Shown here piece after piece: positions 30,503 through 41,400 of a stretch of 64,000 nucleotides of DNA. The stretch's first letter is position 1. Each line of letters starts with the position of its first letter. Made by a program: the position numbers and the translations under genes. Source of the DNA: Paraspadella gotoi (taxonomy: Eukaryota; Chaetognatha); NCBI GenBank assembly GCA_051294375.1, contig CM119263.1:29443134-29507133 (forward strand). The letters run 5' to 3'. The notes under the pieces were generated by a model. It had not been told where the DNA came from, did not search any database, and saw only the letters and a list, made by a program, of their open reading frames with translations.

Positions 30503-31036
30503 TCATTTGTTATTAAACATCGATTTCGAGTCGGTTGCGATTCTTGGTTGTTGCAACGAGTTCCTTAATGACTGCAGTTGATCCTGCAGATGCAAGACGT
30601 GTCTGTTGACTTCTCTCAATTGCGCGTCTTGCCCTTCGATCAACACGTTCAAATTGACGACGTTGTCGGAGAGGGTCTTCAAGTAATTGTCTTCTTCCGC
30701 CTGCTTCTCCTCCGACTTCTTCGCCTGACGATAATATTCGAGGAAGAGTACGGCGGCGCCGATGATGAAGACCGTCACCTCGCCGATCATTTCGGCGCCA
30801 AGGTCAACGGCCAGGTTCTCGTTCAACGGCTTGATGGATTCCTTGGTCGGTTTGGCCAGACCCAAGCTGCCCATTCGGAAAACAGTGTCCCATCGGTGAT
30901 AAAGCTGCGCCGCGGGAAGGCAAAACCTCTCCCGGAAGAATATGGAGGTTTTCGCCCGGCGCTTCATAAAGTTGGCCAAGGGTTTGCCCGCCTGCTTGAG
31001 GGCCATGTAGCCCAGTTTGGCGAGAGGAAACGGCAT
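30503..31036 (-). CDS. OPA3: OPA3-like mitochondrial protein
   Basis: OPA3 is a small mitochondrial membrane protein needed for normal mitochondrial shape; human mutations cause optic atrophy and 3-methylglutaconic aciduria. The ATG at 31036 gives MPFPLAKLGYMALKQAGKPL, the family's N-terminus, followed by QLYHRWDTVFRMGSLG, a hydrophobic segment (EMIGEVTVFIIGAAVLFLEY) and a C-terminal coiled coil (about residues 125-170). It is a single exon of 177 codons, stop 30503. The frame is open upstream of the ATG, but a splice acceptor (TTTTTATTGCAG) 54 nt upstream marks the leader and supports this start. It lies 125 bp upstream of WASHC5 and 154 bp downstream of the CDGSH gene. Confidence 0.95.
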   Translation of the reverse strand: MPFPLAKLGYMALKQAGKPLANFMKRRAKTSIFFRERFCLPAAQLYHRWDTVFRMGSLGLAKPTKESIKPLNENLAVDLGAEMIGEVTVFIIGAAVLFLEYYRQAKKSEEKQAEEDNYLKTLSDNVVNLNVLIEGQDAQLREVNRHVLHLQDQLQSLRNSLQQPRIATDSKSMFNNK

Positions 31037-31189
31037 CGTAGAAAATGATTCCGCGATCTTTTGTTTTCTCTTTCTCTCGTTTAACAGAAACTGCAATAAA
31101 AAGCAAGAGTCTGTAATCACAGGAAAACGCCGCAAACCGGTCGGGGACAGGAAAAATAAAAAGGTGAAATATCCTTGGCGAGAATTTCT

Positions 31190-31477
31190 TTATCCTTTGG
31201 GCGTTTGGACAATGAGCGGGCCGAGATTGTCGCCGGTGACTTGATTGTGTTTAGCATGTGATCCGTCGCATCGAGGAAACTTGTTCGATTGCCAACACCG
31301 ACAAAAAGCGACTTTGCCTCCGGGGGGCAATTCTTCGGTAGACACTTTGTCCACGACTTTGTCTTCGTCCAAGCGCACGCGTACGTTGAGGCGCGGGACT
31401 GCAGTTTGGGACTCGTGCCGAACGAACGGCGCCGTAACGCGGCAATAACGAGACGATTGTAAAGTCGCGCGTAACAT
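31190..31477 (-). CDS. CDGSH iron-sulfur (NEET) protein with mitochondrial presequence
   Basis: NEET proteins bind a redox-active 2Fe-2S cluster through three Cys and one His. Here CRCWQSNKFPRCDGSH gives the exact C-x-C...C-D-G-S-H ligand set, followed by KHNQVTGDNLGPLIV as in CISD1/2. It is a single exon of 95 codons. Instead of the membrane anchor of CISD1/CISD2, the N-terminus (MLRATLQSSRYCRVTAPFVR) is Arg-rich and acid-free, like a matrix-targeting presequence. There is one CDGSH motif, unlike the two of matrix CISD3. I therefore leave the symbol open: a CISD1/2 relative or a matrix NEET. The spacer to DCTN3 is only 107 bp. Confidence 0.9.
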   Translation of the reverse strand: MLRATLQSSRYCRVTAPFVRHESQTAVPRLNVRVRLDEDKVVDKVSTEELPPGGKVAFCRCWQSNKFPRCDGSHAKHNQVTGDNLGPLIVQTPKG

Positions 31478-31583
31478 ATTTCTTTGAAAAGGAGCCGAAT
31501 CGCTATTAATTAAATAAGAATGGCGCGAATTTTTAAAAAGCAGTTGTACGAAAATGTAAAAGTTAAAAAGGACTAGATTAAAT

Positions 31584-32393
31584 TTAAATATAGACGTCCT
31601 CTTTAACTTGGGCTTCCATTTCGAGTCTCGTAATCAAGCAATCCCATGCGGCGAATTGTTTCGTTAATGAATTAACGGCGTCGTTGTATTGCATAAGAAG
31701 TTGCTCCGTTTCCTCGGTTACTTCCTGAATATTTAAAAAACCTCTAAAGTTAACAGAAAACCATCTCCATCAAGATTTAAGATCGACTCTCGTCAAAACT
31801 TTCACACCTTTGCGTCGCACTGTTGATCGAGAGCGACTTCCGTCAAGGCGTTCAACCTCCCAGTCAAACCGGGCACAGCGGCGATGGCGGCGCTGTCTAG
31901 TGCGGCGCGGCAGGCGACGACGCGGTCCAGCTCGGCGCCGACGCCTCGAATCCTCTCTTCGTCGGCGAGGATCGCTGTGGCCGCCAGTCGAAGGTCCTGC
32001 GTCTCTCTTCGCGCCAAGTCGGGATCCAAGAGGGATTTGAGTTTAGGAAGGTTGGAGAAGGTGTCCTTGACTCGCGCCTGATCTTTTGTCATGCTACGGG
32101 GAAAAGAGAGGGAATGAAATGGAGATGTTAATGTTAATGATATACTTAGGTAAGTAGTTATAATAAATTGAATTAAAATGGTTCGCTAAGCTTTAGTACA
32201 AATAGATAATTAAAGTAAAACAGCGTACCCAGAAATTTAAAGCATCTTTTCACCTTTTAAGTTCCGAGCTACAAGCCGTCACTGCGTCCAAAACGTTTTT
32301 ATCGGTCGACTTGAGCGCAGTCTGCTCCTGGCGGCCAAAAACCAAAGCCTCTAACGCGTCCACGCGCCGCTCCAGTTCGTCCAGTCCGTTCAT
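31584..32393 (-). CDS. DCTN3: Dynactin subunit 3 (p24/p22)
   Basis: DCTN3 belongs to the shoulder of dynactin, the cofactor that links cytoplasmic dynein to cargo. Three exons give about 190 residues: MNGLDELERRVDALEALVFG (ATG 32393), then LPKLKSLLDPDLARRE with a long helix, SAAIAAVPGLTGRLNAL, and EVTEETEQLLMQYNDAVNSL with SKQF-type sequence KQFAAWDCLI ending VKEDVYI (stop 31584). Human DCTN3 has the same size and the same order of motifs (ASIKAVPEHAARL, EITEESKALLEEYN, SKQFVQWDEL). Predicted almost fully helical. Overall identity is modest but the match is collinear. Confidence 0.9.
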
Positions 32394-33041
32394 TGTCGCC
32401 GCTTTAAAATAACGACGACGATTTAATCGAACAGGATGAAAGAAATTTGCGTAGAAAATATTTCAAGGCACGATCTAAAACGAAATTACAAACATAGAAA
32501 CTATTACGCACATAATAAATTTTCTTGAATAATTACGAAAAAAAATAGCTTCAAGAGTATGGAAGAATAAAATCAGCGTTAATAGTATCGCATTGCGAAT
32601 TAACCGATGGCTTTTGTACATCGACGGAAAAATTAGTAAACAAATGCACAGCCACTGTTCCGAGTTTAAGAAACAAATGCCAAAATTCAATTCTACGTCA
32701 TAAATTTAATACTAACTGCGTGGTACCAAAAAAGGGTACTTGGTGGGAAAATAAGATCCAGAAGGTGGAAAATTTGTACAAATGGGTTGGTCGATATATG
32801 TAGAAAAATGATTTTTTTAGGGTAACCTAATAACATTGACATTTTTAGAAAAGACTTTGAATTACACGTGACATTAATTTCCCAAACTGAAAAAGCGAAT
32901 GGAATGTTATCAAAATTATTGACTAGAAATCTCGAGATCCTCACCCTCACTAAAAAAAAGGCAAGGATTCGAGCGAAGAAAGTCGGTTCAGTTTTTAGTT
33001 TAAATTCACGGACGAAATAAATTAAGGCGAATCACTTTAGT
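32394..33041. other. Spacer between DCTN3 and GCC2
   Basis: AT-rich, about 650 bp, with no convincing exon on either strand; short chance frames only. It holds the GCC2 3' UTR and the DCTN3 promoter or processing signals. Confidence 0.6.
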
Positions 33042-36000
33042 TTAAATTAGTCCCGACCATCGATGCAAATAGGCCGACCACCCGCCACCCTCGGCGGCGT
33101 TGGCTTGCGTCGATGAGGCGGCCGAAGGCGACTCTCCGCTCGCCACGCTCGACAGAATGTTGCGTTCCTCGGGGGAGAGTTTTAAGAGCGTCGTTAGAAC
33201 GGGGACCAGTTGGAGGCGCTGTTCCGTGTCTTTTGGACGGAAAGGAAAAAAAAAAATAATAATCATAAAAATGGAAAACGTATTTTGAGAAACGAACCTG
33301 CATCCAAAGCGAGAAACTTGAAGATGACGTTTTTAAGATACTCGGTGTTGCTGAGTTCGGATCTTCTATCCGAATTTCTCTCCGAGCGACGGATTTCTTC
33401 TTTTAGGAATTTGCTCTCTTCCGTAAGGCGCGCGTTGGTGGCTTCGCTCTCTCGCAGCAACTCCGTCAGGTGTTGCACCTTAAGTGGCACCAAAAAATAT
33501 TAAGTTTTTAAAAGCTTAGGATCTAATATTGCTTAAAATTAAATTCAAAACAGTAATGATCAATATAAACTAGATTTAAGATCCTTGATTTCATACCTTT
33601 TTGGTGCATGTGGAGAGCTCATCGTGGAGAGTCTTTAACGTGACCTCCTCCGTCGGCCAAATCGGCTTCTTCGACGAAGATGTGGGTTCGACGGTCGAAA
33701 ACGTCGGCGAATTCAAGAGTTGATCGAAGGGAACGAAGGACGAGTGTCCCAACTGGATTGAAGGGGGGGGGAAAGAGAAAAGGGAAAAGAAAACTTAAAA
33801 ACAAAAAGTCATCCAAGACAAAAAGCTAGCCTATCATTCTGCGAAATTCAAATTAGATTTAAGTATAAACTATCATTGAAGAAAATATAACTATGAAACC
33901 GTTAAATTATGTTGTTATCTAATTAAAAATAAACACCTGACTGGGTGTGGGAGAATTGCACTCGGACGTGTCTGTATGTTCCATTCCTTCTCCCTCTTGC
34001 CGCTCGATGGAGCTGATAAAGGCGGCGCCCCGAAGCAATGCGTCGCCCTCCGTGACGAGATTGGACCCAAAGACGCCGTGATTGGCCGATTGATTGGTAT
34101 TGGGGTCGGAACCAACGGCGAGCGCAATGTGCAATTCCTTCTGCAGCCGAAAGACTTCTTGCTCGTTAGAATCGGCTGCTCGTTGTATCGCTCTCTTTTC
34201 CACTCGATGCTGCTCCGTCATATTTTCGATCTTGACTCTGTGAGATTCGGCCAACTTCGTCTGCTGCTCGGAGAGTTGCGCGATTGATCTCTCGTAATTG
34301 TTCTTAGACTTGACGCTTTCGAGTTCCAACTCTTTCAGCGCCAGGCGATGCCTCTCCTCCGCCGCGGCGAACTGACGCTGCAGATCAGCGTTGGCCCGCT
34401 GCAGCGCCTCGTGCTGACCCTTGACGGCGTCGGCCTCGTCGATCGTCTCGCGGATCTCGTTCTGCAAAGAGTCGATTTCTAGTTTGGATTCGCGAATTCG
34501 TTCTTCCATTCTCTCCATCTCCAGTTTTTGAGCCTTTGACATTTCCTTGGAGAGAGATTCCGCCTTGGCCTGTTTGAGCACGGCTTGAGCCTTGGACTTG
34601 TAATTGAGCATTTCCTCCTTGAGCGCGGTGATTTCGAGGTGGGAGCTTTGCAACTCGTCCTCGGCCAGTTCGTAGCGAGACTGCAATGTTTTGAAGGAAC
34701 GTTGTTCGCTCTCGAGTCGAGCGGCCAATTCGTCGGAACCGCGTTTGGCCAACGTCGTCGCCTCCACCATCTGGATCTTCAGCGTTTCGACCTCTCGCTT
34801 AAGAGATTCCACCCGCTCTTCGTTTTCTACTTCCCTCATTTGCTTGATATGATCCGTTTCCCTCACCTTTTCCAAGTCAAGCCTGACCTTGTCTAGACTT
34901 GCCTTGATCAAATCGGCCCGATTCGCTTCTTCCTCCTTTTGCGTCTCCAGATTCCAATTCTGATTGGTCAGCGCGGAAATTTTCTCATTACAAGCTTCGA
35001 TTTCCTCCACCAATTCCTGTTTCTCTTTGTCCTTTTGTTCTATCTTTCGATTTAATTGATCGACGGTCTTCTCGTAATCCGAGATTTCCAAATGCATCAC
35101 GCTCTTTTTCTGCGCGTTTTTCTTAAAGTTCTCCAGCTTCGCGTAAGTCGCTTTGTGTCGGGTCTTTTCGTCTTCTAAGGCTTTCGTGAGAGACGCCAAT
35201 TTGACGGAATTGGCTTTACGTTCTTCTTCACTTTCGGCCGCGTTTTTCACGAGCTCTTCGTTTTTCGTCGCCAGTTGGTGCAAACTCGATTCTAAATCGA
35301 CCAACTTGGACTGTAAACTGGAGTTTTCATCCTCCACTTTTACGACCAAATCTTTCAACTCCTCGATTGTTTGGCAATAGTTTTTCACATCCGTTTCATT
35401 TTTAGCCGCAGCTTCTTCCAACCGATGCATCTCGTCCTTTAGGCTCGAAGCTTCGTTTTGTAATTCATTTAAGTCGCTATCTTTGAGATGTAGGTCTTTC
35501 TTGATCCTTTCTAAATCATTATGTGCCTCCTTTAAATTAATGACTTCTCCACTTAATTCCTTTCTTAAATTCTCGATTTCGACGTCCTTACGTCGAACAA
35601 GTTCTTTCATTTCGTTCAACTTCGTTTCTGTTTTTTCATTTTTTATAACTTGTGATTCCGACAGATCTTTAATTTCTTTCATTTCATCAATTTGACTCTC
35701 CAATTCGGCGATTTTATTATATAAATTTGTTAACTCCTCCTTTTGATTTTCATTCGCTTTTATTAAATCAGCTTCGGCAAGATTCTTTTCTTTGATTTCA
35801 CTTTTAAGTAGATAACAAGATTCGACTTGCTCACTTATTGTAGCTTTAAAGGAGTTTTCTTGCTCAATCAATTCTTCGGACATATTAGCTATCTCGTCGT
35901 CCTTACGTTTCTGTTTTTCATATTCTTCTTGAAGCTCACTTTTGAGGCTAAGTACTTCCTTTTCTAACGTCGAAATTTCATCATTCACATTGGATTTTTT

Positions 36001-37266
36001 CTCATCATCGAGATCGTTGCTGTAGTTATCTGTTGGTTTGGTTTTTTCTTTTAGCCCAATATTATAAATTTCTGTCTTTAATGCAGCGATTTCATCAAGA
36101 TGTTCTTGTAACTGCAGATTTTTCCTGTCGATAGTTTCACTTAACTCAGTTACTGCAACTTCTTTCTCTTTTATCACAATTTGAAGTTTTGCACATTCAT
36201 TTACATGTTGATCGATCGAAGCTTTTGAAATTTTATGCTGTTCGATCATTTCATTGGTCAAACGATCAATCTTTTCATTTTTCTTATCTTCTTTTTCTTG
36301 ATCTTTCTCAAGCTCTTCCTTCATTACAGATATTTCCTTTTCTAATTGTATAATTTTTTCATTCAATTCATTTACTGTATCCTCGGTTCGATCAGAAACC
36401 TCTAACCGATTTTTTTCTTCCTCTCTCCTCCGCAATAATTCGACCTTCATCTTTTGAGCCATTGCTTTCAATTTTTGTTCCCTTTCCTCGATACCATCTT
36501 TTTCTTTAGAGACTTCATCAAGTTTCAAGGACAACTCTTGCAACTCAGTTTCTTGCTTCAAACGATCTTCATCTGAAACCCTTTTTAATTCCGCATTCTC
36601 CCGCTGAAACTCTTTTAGTTTTTGCTCGCAAACTTCAAGCGAACTTTGCAATTCGCTCGTTCCATTTTGAAATTCGACTTTCGTCTCTTCGAGTTGGTCC
36701 AACGTTTGCTTCAGCAGCAAGACTTCCGCCTCTTTACTTTTAAGTTCCGCTCTCAAATATTCAATAGAATCGCATTCGTTAATTTCTTTCTTAATCTGCG
36801 CTTTGAGTTTTTCGTTTTCTTCCTGGAGAATTCGAAGCGAATCGCCGTCGGACGCCATCTGCATTTCCAACTTCGCTTTTTCTTTTTCCAAATTTTCCAT
36901 AGCGACGCGAAGGAAATTTTCGTCGGCCGGTGGTTGTTGTTGTTTTTGTTTTTCCTCCAACTGAGGTTTGATCTTGACAAGTTCCTCGTTTCGTTCGTCG
37001 AGTTCCTTCATCACCAGTTGATACGAATCCGTCATCGTGTTCAACTTTTGGACGAGACACTCGTTCTCATCTTTACATCGCGCCGACGTCTCCCGAAGTG
37101 ACGCGTTTTCCGATTCAAACTTTTCATTCTTTTTGATTAAATCGTTGATTTTGGTTTTCATTTGACTCACGTTTATCGCTTGTTTCTTGGAGAATTTTAT
37201 CAGGTCCTCCTTCGAAAGATTGTCGAGGGTCTTCCCCCCGGATTTTTCACTGGAATTTTCTGCCAT
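33042..37266 (-). CDS. GCC2: GRIP and coiled-coil protein 2 (GCC185 golgin)
   Basis: GCC185 is a trans-Golgi golgin that captures endosome-derived vesicles. A first exon of about 3.3 kb starts at ATG 37266; its LSKEDLIKFSKKQA matches LPKEDLIKFAKKQM in human. It encodes a continuous Glu/Lys-rich coiled coil and ends with QEGEGMEHTDTSECNSP, matching EEGEGMETTDTESVSS. Three smaller exons follow: LGHSSFVPFDQLLNSP-type sequence (about 33750-33600), HLTELLRESEATNARLTEE with SNTEYLKNVIFKFLAL (about 33480-33300), and the GRIP domain VPVLTTLLKLSPEERN ending GWSAYLHRWSGLI (stop 33042). The GRIP domain binds Arl1/Rab6-type GTPases. Length is about 1,270 residues against about 1,680 in human. A 5' UTR acceptor lies 106 nt upstream of the ATG. 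Confidence 0.95.
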
Positions 37267-38455
37267 CTTTGAGCGTTTTAGTGAAAGTCCATTAATTTGA
37301 CTAAATTTAGGTCCTTTCAGGAGTTTAGAAAAGTGGATTCACGTGAAGCGTACATGACAGCGAAAAAAAAATCTGAAAAAATTTAAAATGGGCATATTTT
37401 ACGGATGAAAATCGACGAAAACCGGGAAAAAAAAGATATTCCGAGTAAAATATATGAAAAAATGTAATATTAAAACTTTTATAATAGACATGGCAAGCTC
37501 AATAGCTTTCGCCCAGACCAACTTGGTATCCACGCGTGTTTATGTACAACCAGCGACACGACGCGAGAAGTCAACAGTACAAAAGGAAGGAGGAGGATCC
37601 TCGATGGGCCGGGTCGAAAGTTTTTCAACGACTTCATTAAAAAATAGAAACAATTGATAAAAAACTTACCCGATGATTTCGAACAAAACTTAATGGTGAC
37701 GTCGATGGGATCGTCAGCTGAATCGCGTCTTCCAATGTGTTGACGGCCGGACAATCGATCGACGAAGCCAAGACTGTCACTGGCGTCAAATTCTCGCGTG
37801 GCCGAAGCTGTCGTCGTCGGCTTCGCCTCGGTCCAAGTCTTTCCTCGTAGTTTTCCTCTTCCGCTTCTTCCTCCTGTTCGACTTTAACTTTTTACTCCTC
37901 ATCCTTTTACTAGTTTATGATTTTCCCCTAGCGGGACTTTTTCGAACTAAAGAAAAAAGAGGCGGGGAAGAAGCGATGTTCTTTTGGTCGAGAAGCGAAG
38001 AGGGAGAAGCCAGATTCGTCGTCGATGCGTCGTCGTCGTCTCCGTCGTTCTCTTCGTCGTCGTCGTTCTTTTAGCCGTCGCAACTGTCGTCGTCTTCGTT
38101 CTCGTCGTTGTCGTCATCAACACCATGTTTACTCCCGTCTCCGCTTTGTTTACCTTAGAGATTTCGGGCGAATGAAATCAAATCGATTCAAACCCTAACC
38201 ATATTTTCTTTTAAATATATTCTTATTTAATTGTTGATTTCGTAACAACGACGATTACGGCCTTTTCGATTTTCTGTGTTGGAAAAAGTGTTTAACGGTT
38301 AATAGGATGAGGTTATAGTTATTCAACAATCGAGATTCCTCACTTTATTTCTTTAATTCTATTCCTTTAGCCAATCATTCCCTTCCTCCACTAAAAAACT
38401 CAAAACAGCGATGCTAAACTCTCACCATAAACCACGACTAATATGAAACCGCGCG
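37267..38455. promoter_or_regulatory. Divergent promoter region between GCC2 and the kelch gene
   Basis: GCC2 (minus) and the kelch gene (plus) start 1.2 kb apart, head to head. On the GCC2 side an acceptor (TTTTTTTCAG, AG at 37374-37373) pairs plausibly with a donor (GTAAGT at 37673-37668), giving a possible untranslated first exon at about 37674-37750. A CGT-trinucleotide-rich stretch occupies about 38020-38125. Open frames in this stretch are compositional; I do not call a gene. Confidence 0.4.
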
Positions 38456-41400
38456 ATGGACATCCAAGCTCCTCTGCTCGACACGGAAGGGGGCGTGGCG
38501 GTCCTGAGCGGCGCGGGTTCCGGAAGTGCCATCCCTGGTGTGGGCGGCGGCGTCGGCGTCAATTCGGGGACCCCGACGCAGACTCGAAAGGCGGGGCTGG
38601 GGCTGTTGAGCCCCGCCGCGTTGGCCAGCTCCATCACCTCCCAGTTTTCCTCGTCTCCGTTCTCGACCTCGTTGTCGGGCGCGGCCTCCGCGCAAGAGAC
38701 GAGCTCGACCAACATCTCCTCGTGCCAGTGGACCAAAATTCTACCTGCAGACTGCAACTCTGTCAGCAACGCACTTAGCCTTCCTTCGGAACGTATCAAA
38801 CATTGCGCTTGTTTTTATAAAAAGTCTATATACATATTTAGGTAAACGATTCAAAAGATGAAAAACAAAGTAATATGATGACGATGACTATGATAAAATG
38901 ATAATAAAAATTATAATCTGAGGAAATTATTTTTAATGATGTCCTTCTACGTTCACCTAATCACTAAAAGATAGTTTTGAACTCAAATGTTATCCTAAAA
39001 TAGTTAAAAAAGAAATGCTGAGCTTAGAAGCATACATTTCACATTGAGTAGGTGAGAGAGCAAAAGGGAAATGGTCTTAGTGAAAATTATTGTAAACTTA
39101 CAATAAGAAATGCGTATAAACAATTCTTGACATTTAAAAACCTAAATGATGAAACAATTTTATCGTTCATTAGCGGAAAAAACGGCAACACGACGTTACG
39201 TGACCTGTGGCGATTCGACATCCCGACCAGAACTTGGGAAAAGTTAAAATGGACGAGTCGGCCGGAGCCGCGCGGCGTGCTAGACGCCACCATGTCCGCA
39301 TCCAGGGGTCACCTCTACCTCTTTGGCGGAGAGTTGGGCTGGAAGAACCCGGAGGAAACATCCGTCTGGATCTTCAACTTGGGTATCGTTGTTATAATTA
39401 ATACCTATACTACTTTTGTAAATGCTCATTCTCAATCGGGGCACTCATCGTTTGGTCACCAATCATTACCAATCAGAATCGTGCGAATGGACCCAGTGGC
39501 AACCACCCCCGGGGTCACCGGGTCCGACAAATCGCCGCAGCCACTCGGCCGTCGTCTATCACTCCGGACTCTTCGTCTACGGGGGTTACATCGATCTCAG
39601 GGGCTCCAGCGCGCAGTTGTGGCAATATAATCTAAGTGAGATATGACATGCAATGTACTGTATGGCAAAAGTTTGAGTTAAGACAAACAACGACTTAATT
39701 TTTCTTTCTTATTTTTTTTCCTTTTGTTTGTTTGTTTGTTTCTTTGTCTTAACGGAAACTTTTGTCACTCCAAAACTCAACGAAAGAAAGAAATTCCCAG
39801 AATGTAATGTAGTGTAATAACTCTGAGGGACTCTCTCACCCGTATGGCGCTAATTTAATATTATGTATTTTTGTGTAGAGAATCAAAGTGATAAACTGTG
39901 AACTTTTGAAGTTATTACATAATATATAACTATGATCTATGTATTTGTATCACATCATGATACAAGAAAAAAAACGTTTACTAACGACCGAAATATTATG
40001 GCAGTAATATATTATGCATTGGAAGTCACAGTCTCCTTCTATGTCCCTTTCACAGAAACTCCCAGTTGGCGCTGCGTTCATGACGGATCAGTGCAGGGCG
40101 CTGGATCCAACACGGCGTCCAACAATCAACTCGGTAGGTTCTTTCTTTTTTTTTCTTTCTTTCTTTTTAGACTTTTTTTTTCTTTCTTTTTTATTTTTTT
40201 ATTTTTTCTTTCTTTCATTCATTAACTCATTCATTGGTTTATTTTCTTTATAAGGCGGGCAACTCACTTCGACGGCTAGCCCGTCCCCTCGCCACGATCA
40301 CTCAGCCATTGTTTACAATCACTCCATGTGGATCTATGGAGGGATCTCAAACCTTAATTTACTGGTAAGGCGGTAATTTTTAAATTATAGAAAAAATATA
40401 ATTATAAAACTAAATATAAAACTAATTAAGTTTATTATTTGACTTTGTCTTTAAATTAACAAAAGGCGAATTGAAGTTAAATTTAGTATGTTTGTCAGTC
40501 TAAGACTAACTACATCGAACCTAAACCTACGTCTGTCTCTCTTCCCCTTTTTCAACCCTCACATAGAACGACTTGTGGGTGTGGAACTTCGAGGTGACCC
40601 AGTGGTCGCAAGTCTGGTCGGGGTCAGGTGGGCGTGGCTCCCCGCGCGAACGTTACGGCCACTCGGCGTCTCTCGTCGGCTACGGCGCCACGAGGGCGAT
40701 GATGATCGTCGGGGGTCAGCAGGCGCAGTGCGTCTCCCCCGAGACGTGGACCTTTAACTTCGGTCAGGGACTTTCAATTATTTTTTAATAATTTACTATT
40801 TTTTAAAAACAGTTAAAATGTCTTCCAGAGGATGCTTCTTTCTAAAAACTATAGGGATAGGGATAAGGGTTAGGAAAGAGGTCAGGGATTTGATTATCGA
40901 CTTGGTTAGGACTTAAGATTAGTGATTACGGTTTCGGGTTAGGAGATAAGGTTAAAGACGAGCTTGGATTATCTTTCTTCAGCCTGTCGTCAGTGGACGC
41001 GAATCTCACCTGGCGGCGGCGGACGTCAAACTGGCGCCACTCACTCTCCGCTGCCACGAACGGGTCACGTGGCCATTCAGGCCAACACCAACGCCGAGGA
41101 AGAGGACGAGGGTTTCCCAAGAAGGTGAGTGAGGATGAGGAAGAATTATAGTGAACATTTGGCTTTCAAATTAATTCCACCGCGGTTTCCGTTTTCGATC
41201 TCTCTCTTCCTTCCTGGCGCCATTTTCTTTTTTCGCTTTCTTCTTCTTCTTTCTCCTCCTTCTCCTCCTCCTCTTCACTTTTCTTTGTTTTTCCGCCTTC
41301 CTCCTCCGGACCAATTAGAGACCTTTCCCACTTTTCGGTCTCGGGGTCAGCGATGACCAAATCCCAGTCGCACCCCAACCATTTCGAGAACCTCGTGTCT

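Noticed and set aside
37674-37870. A separate minus-strand coding exon upstream of GCC2
   Set aside because: Open frames end at a good donor but no continuing coding exon follows before the GCC2 ATG; a 5' UTR exon explains it better.
38422-38799. Minus-strand frame with W/E-rich, protein-like composition and a good donor
   Set aside because: The plus-strand frame over the same bases ends in a kelch strand (KHCACFYKKSIYIF) that splices in frame to the next kelch exon, so the minus frame is a shadow.
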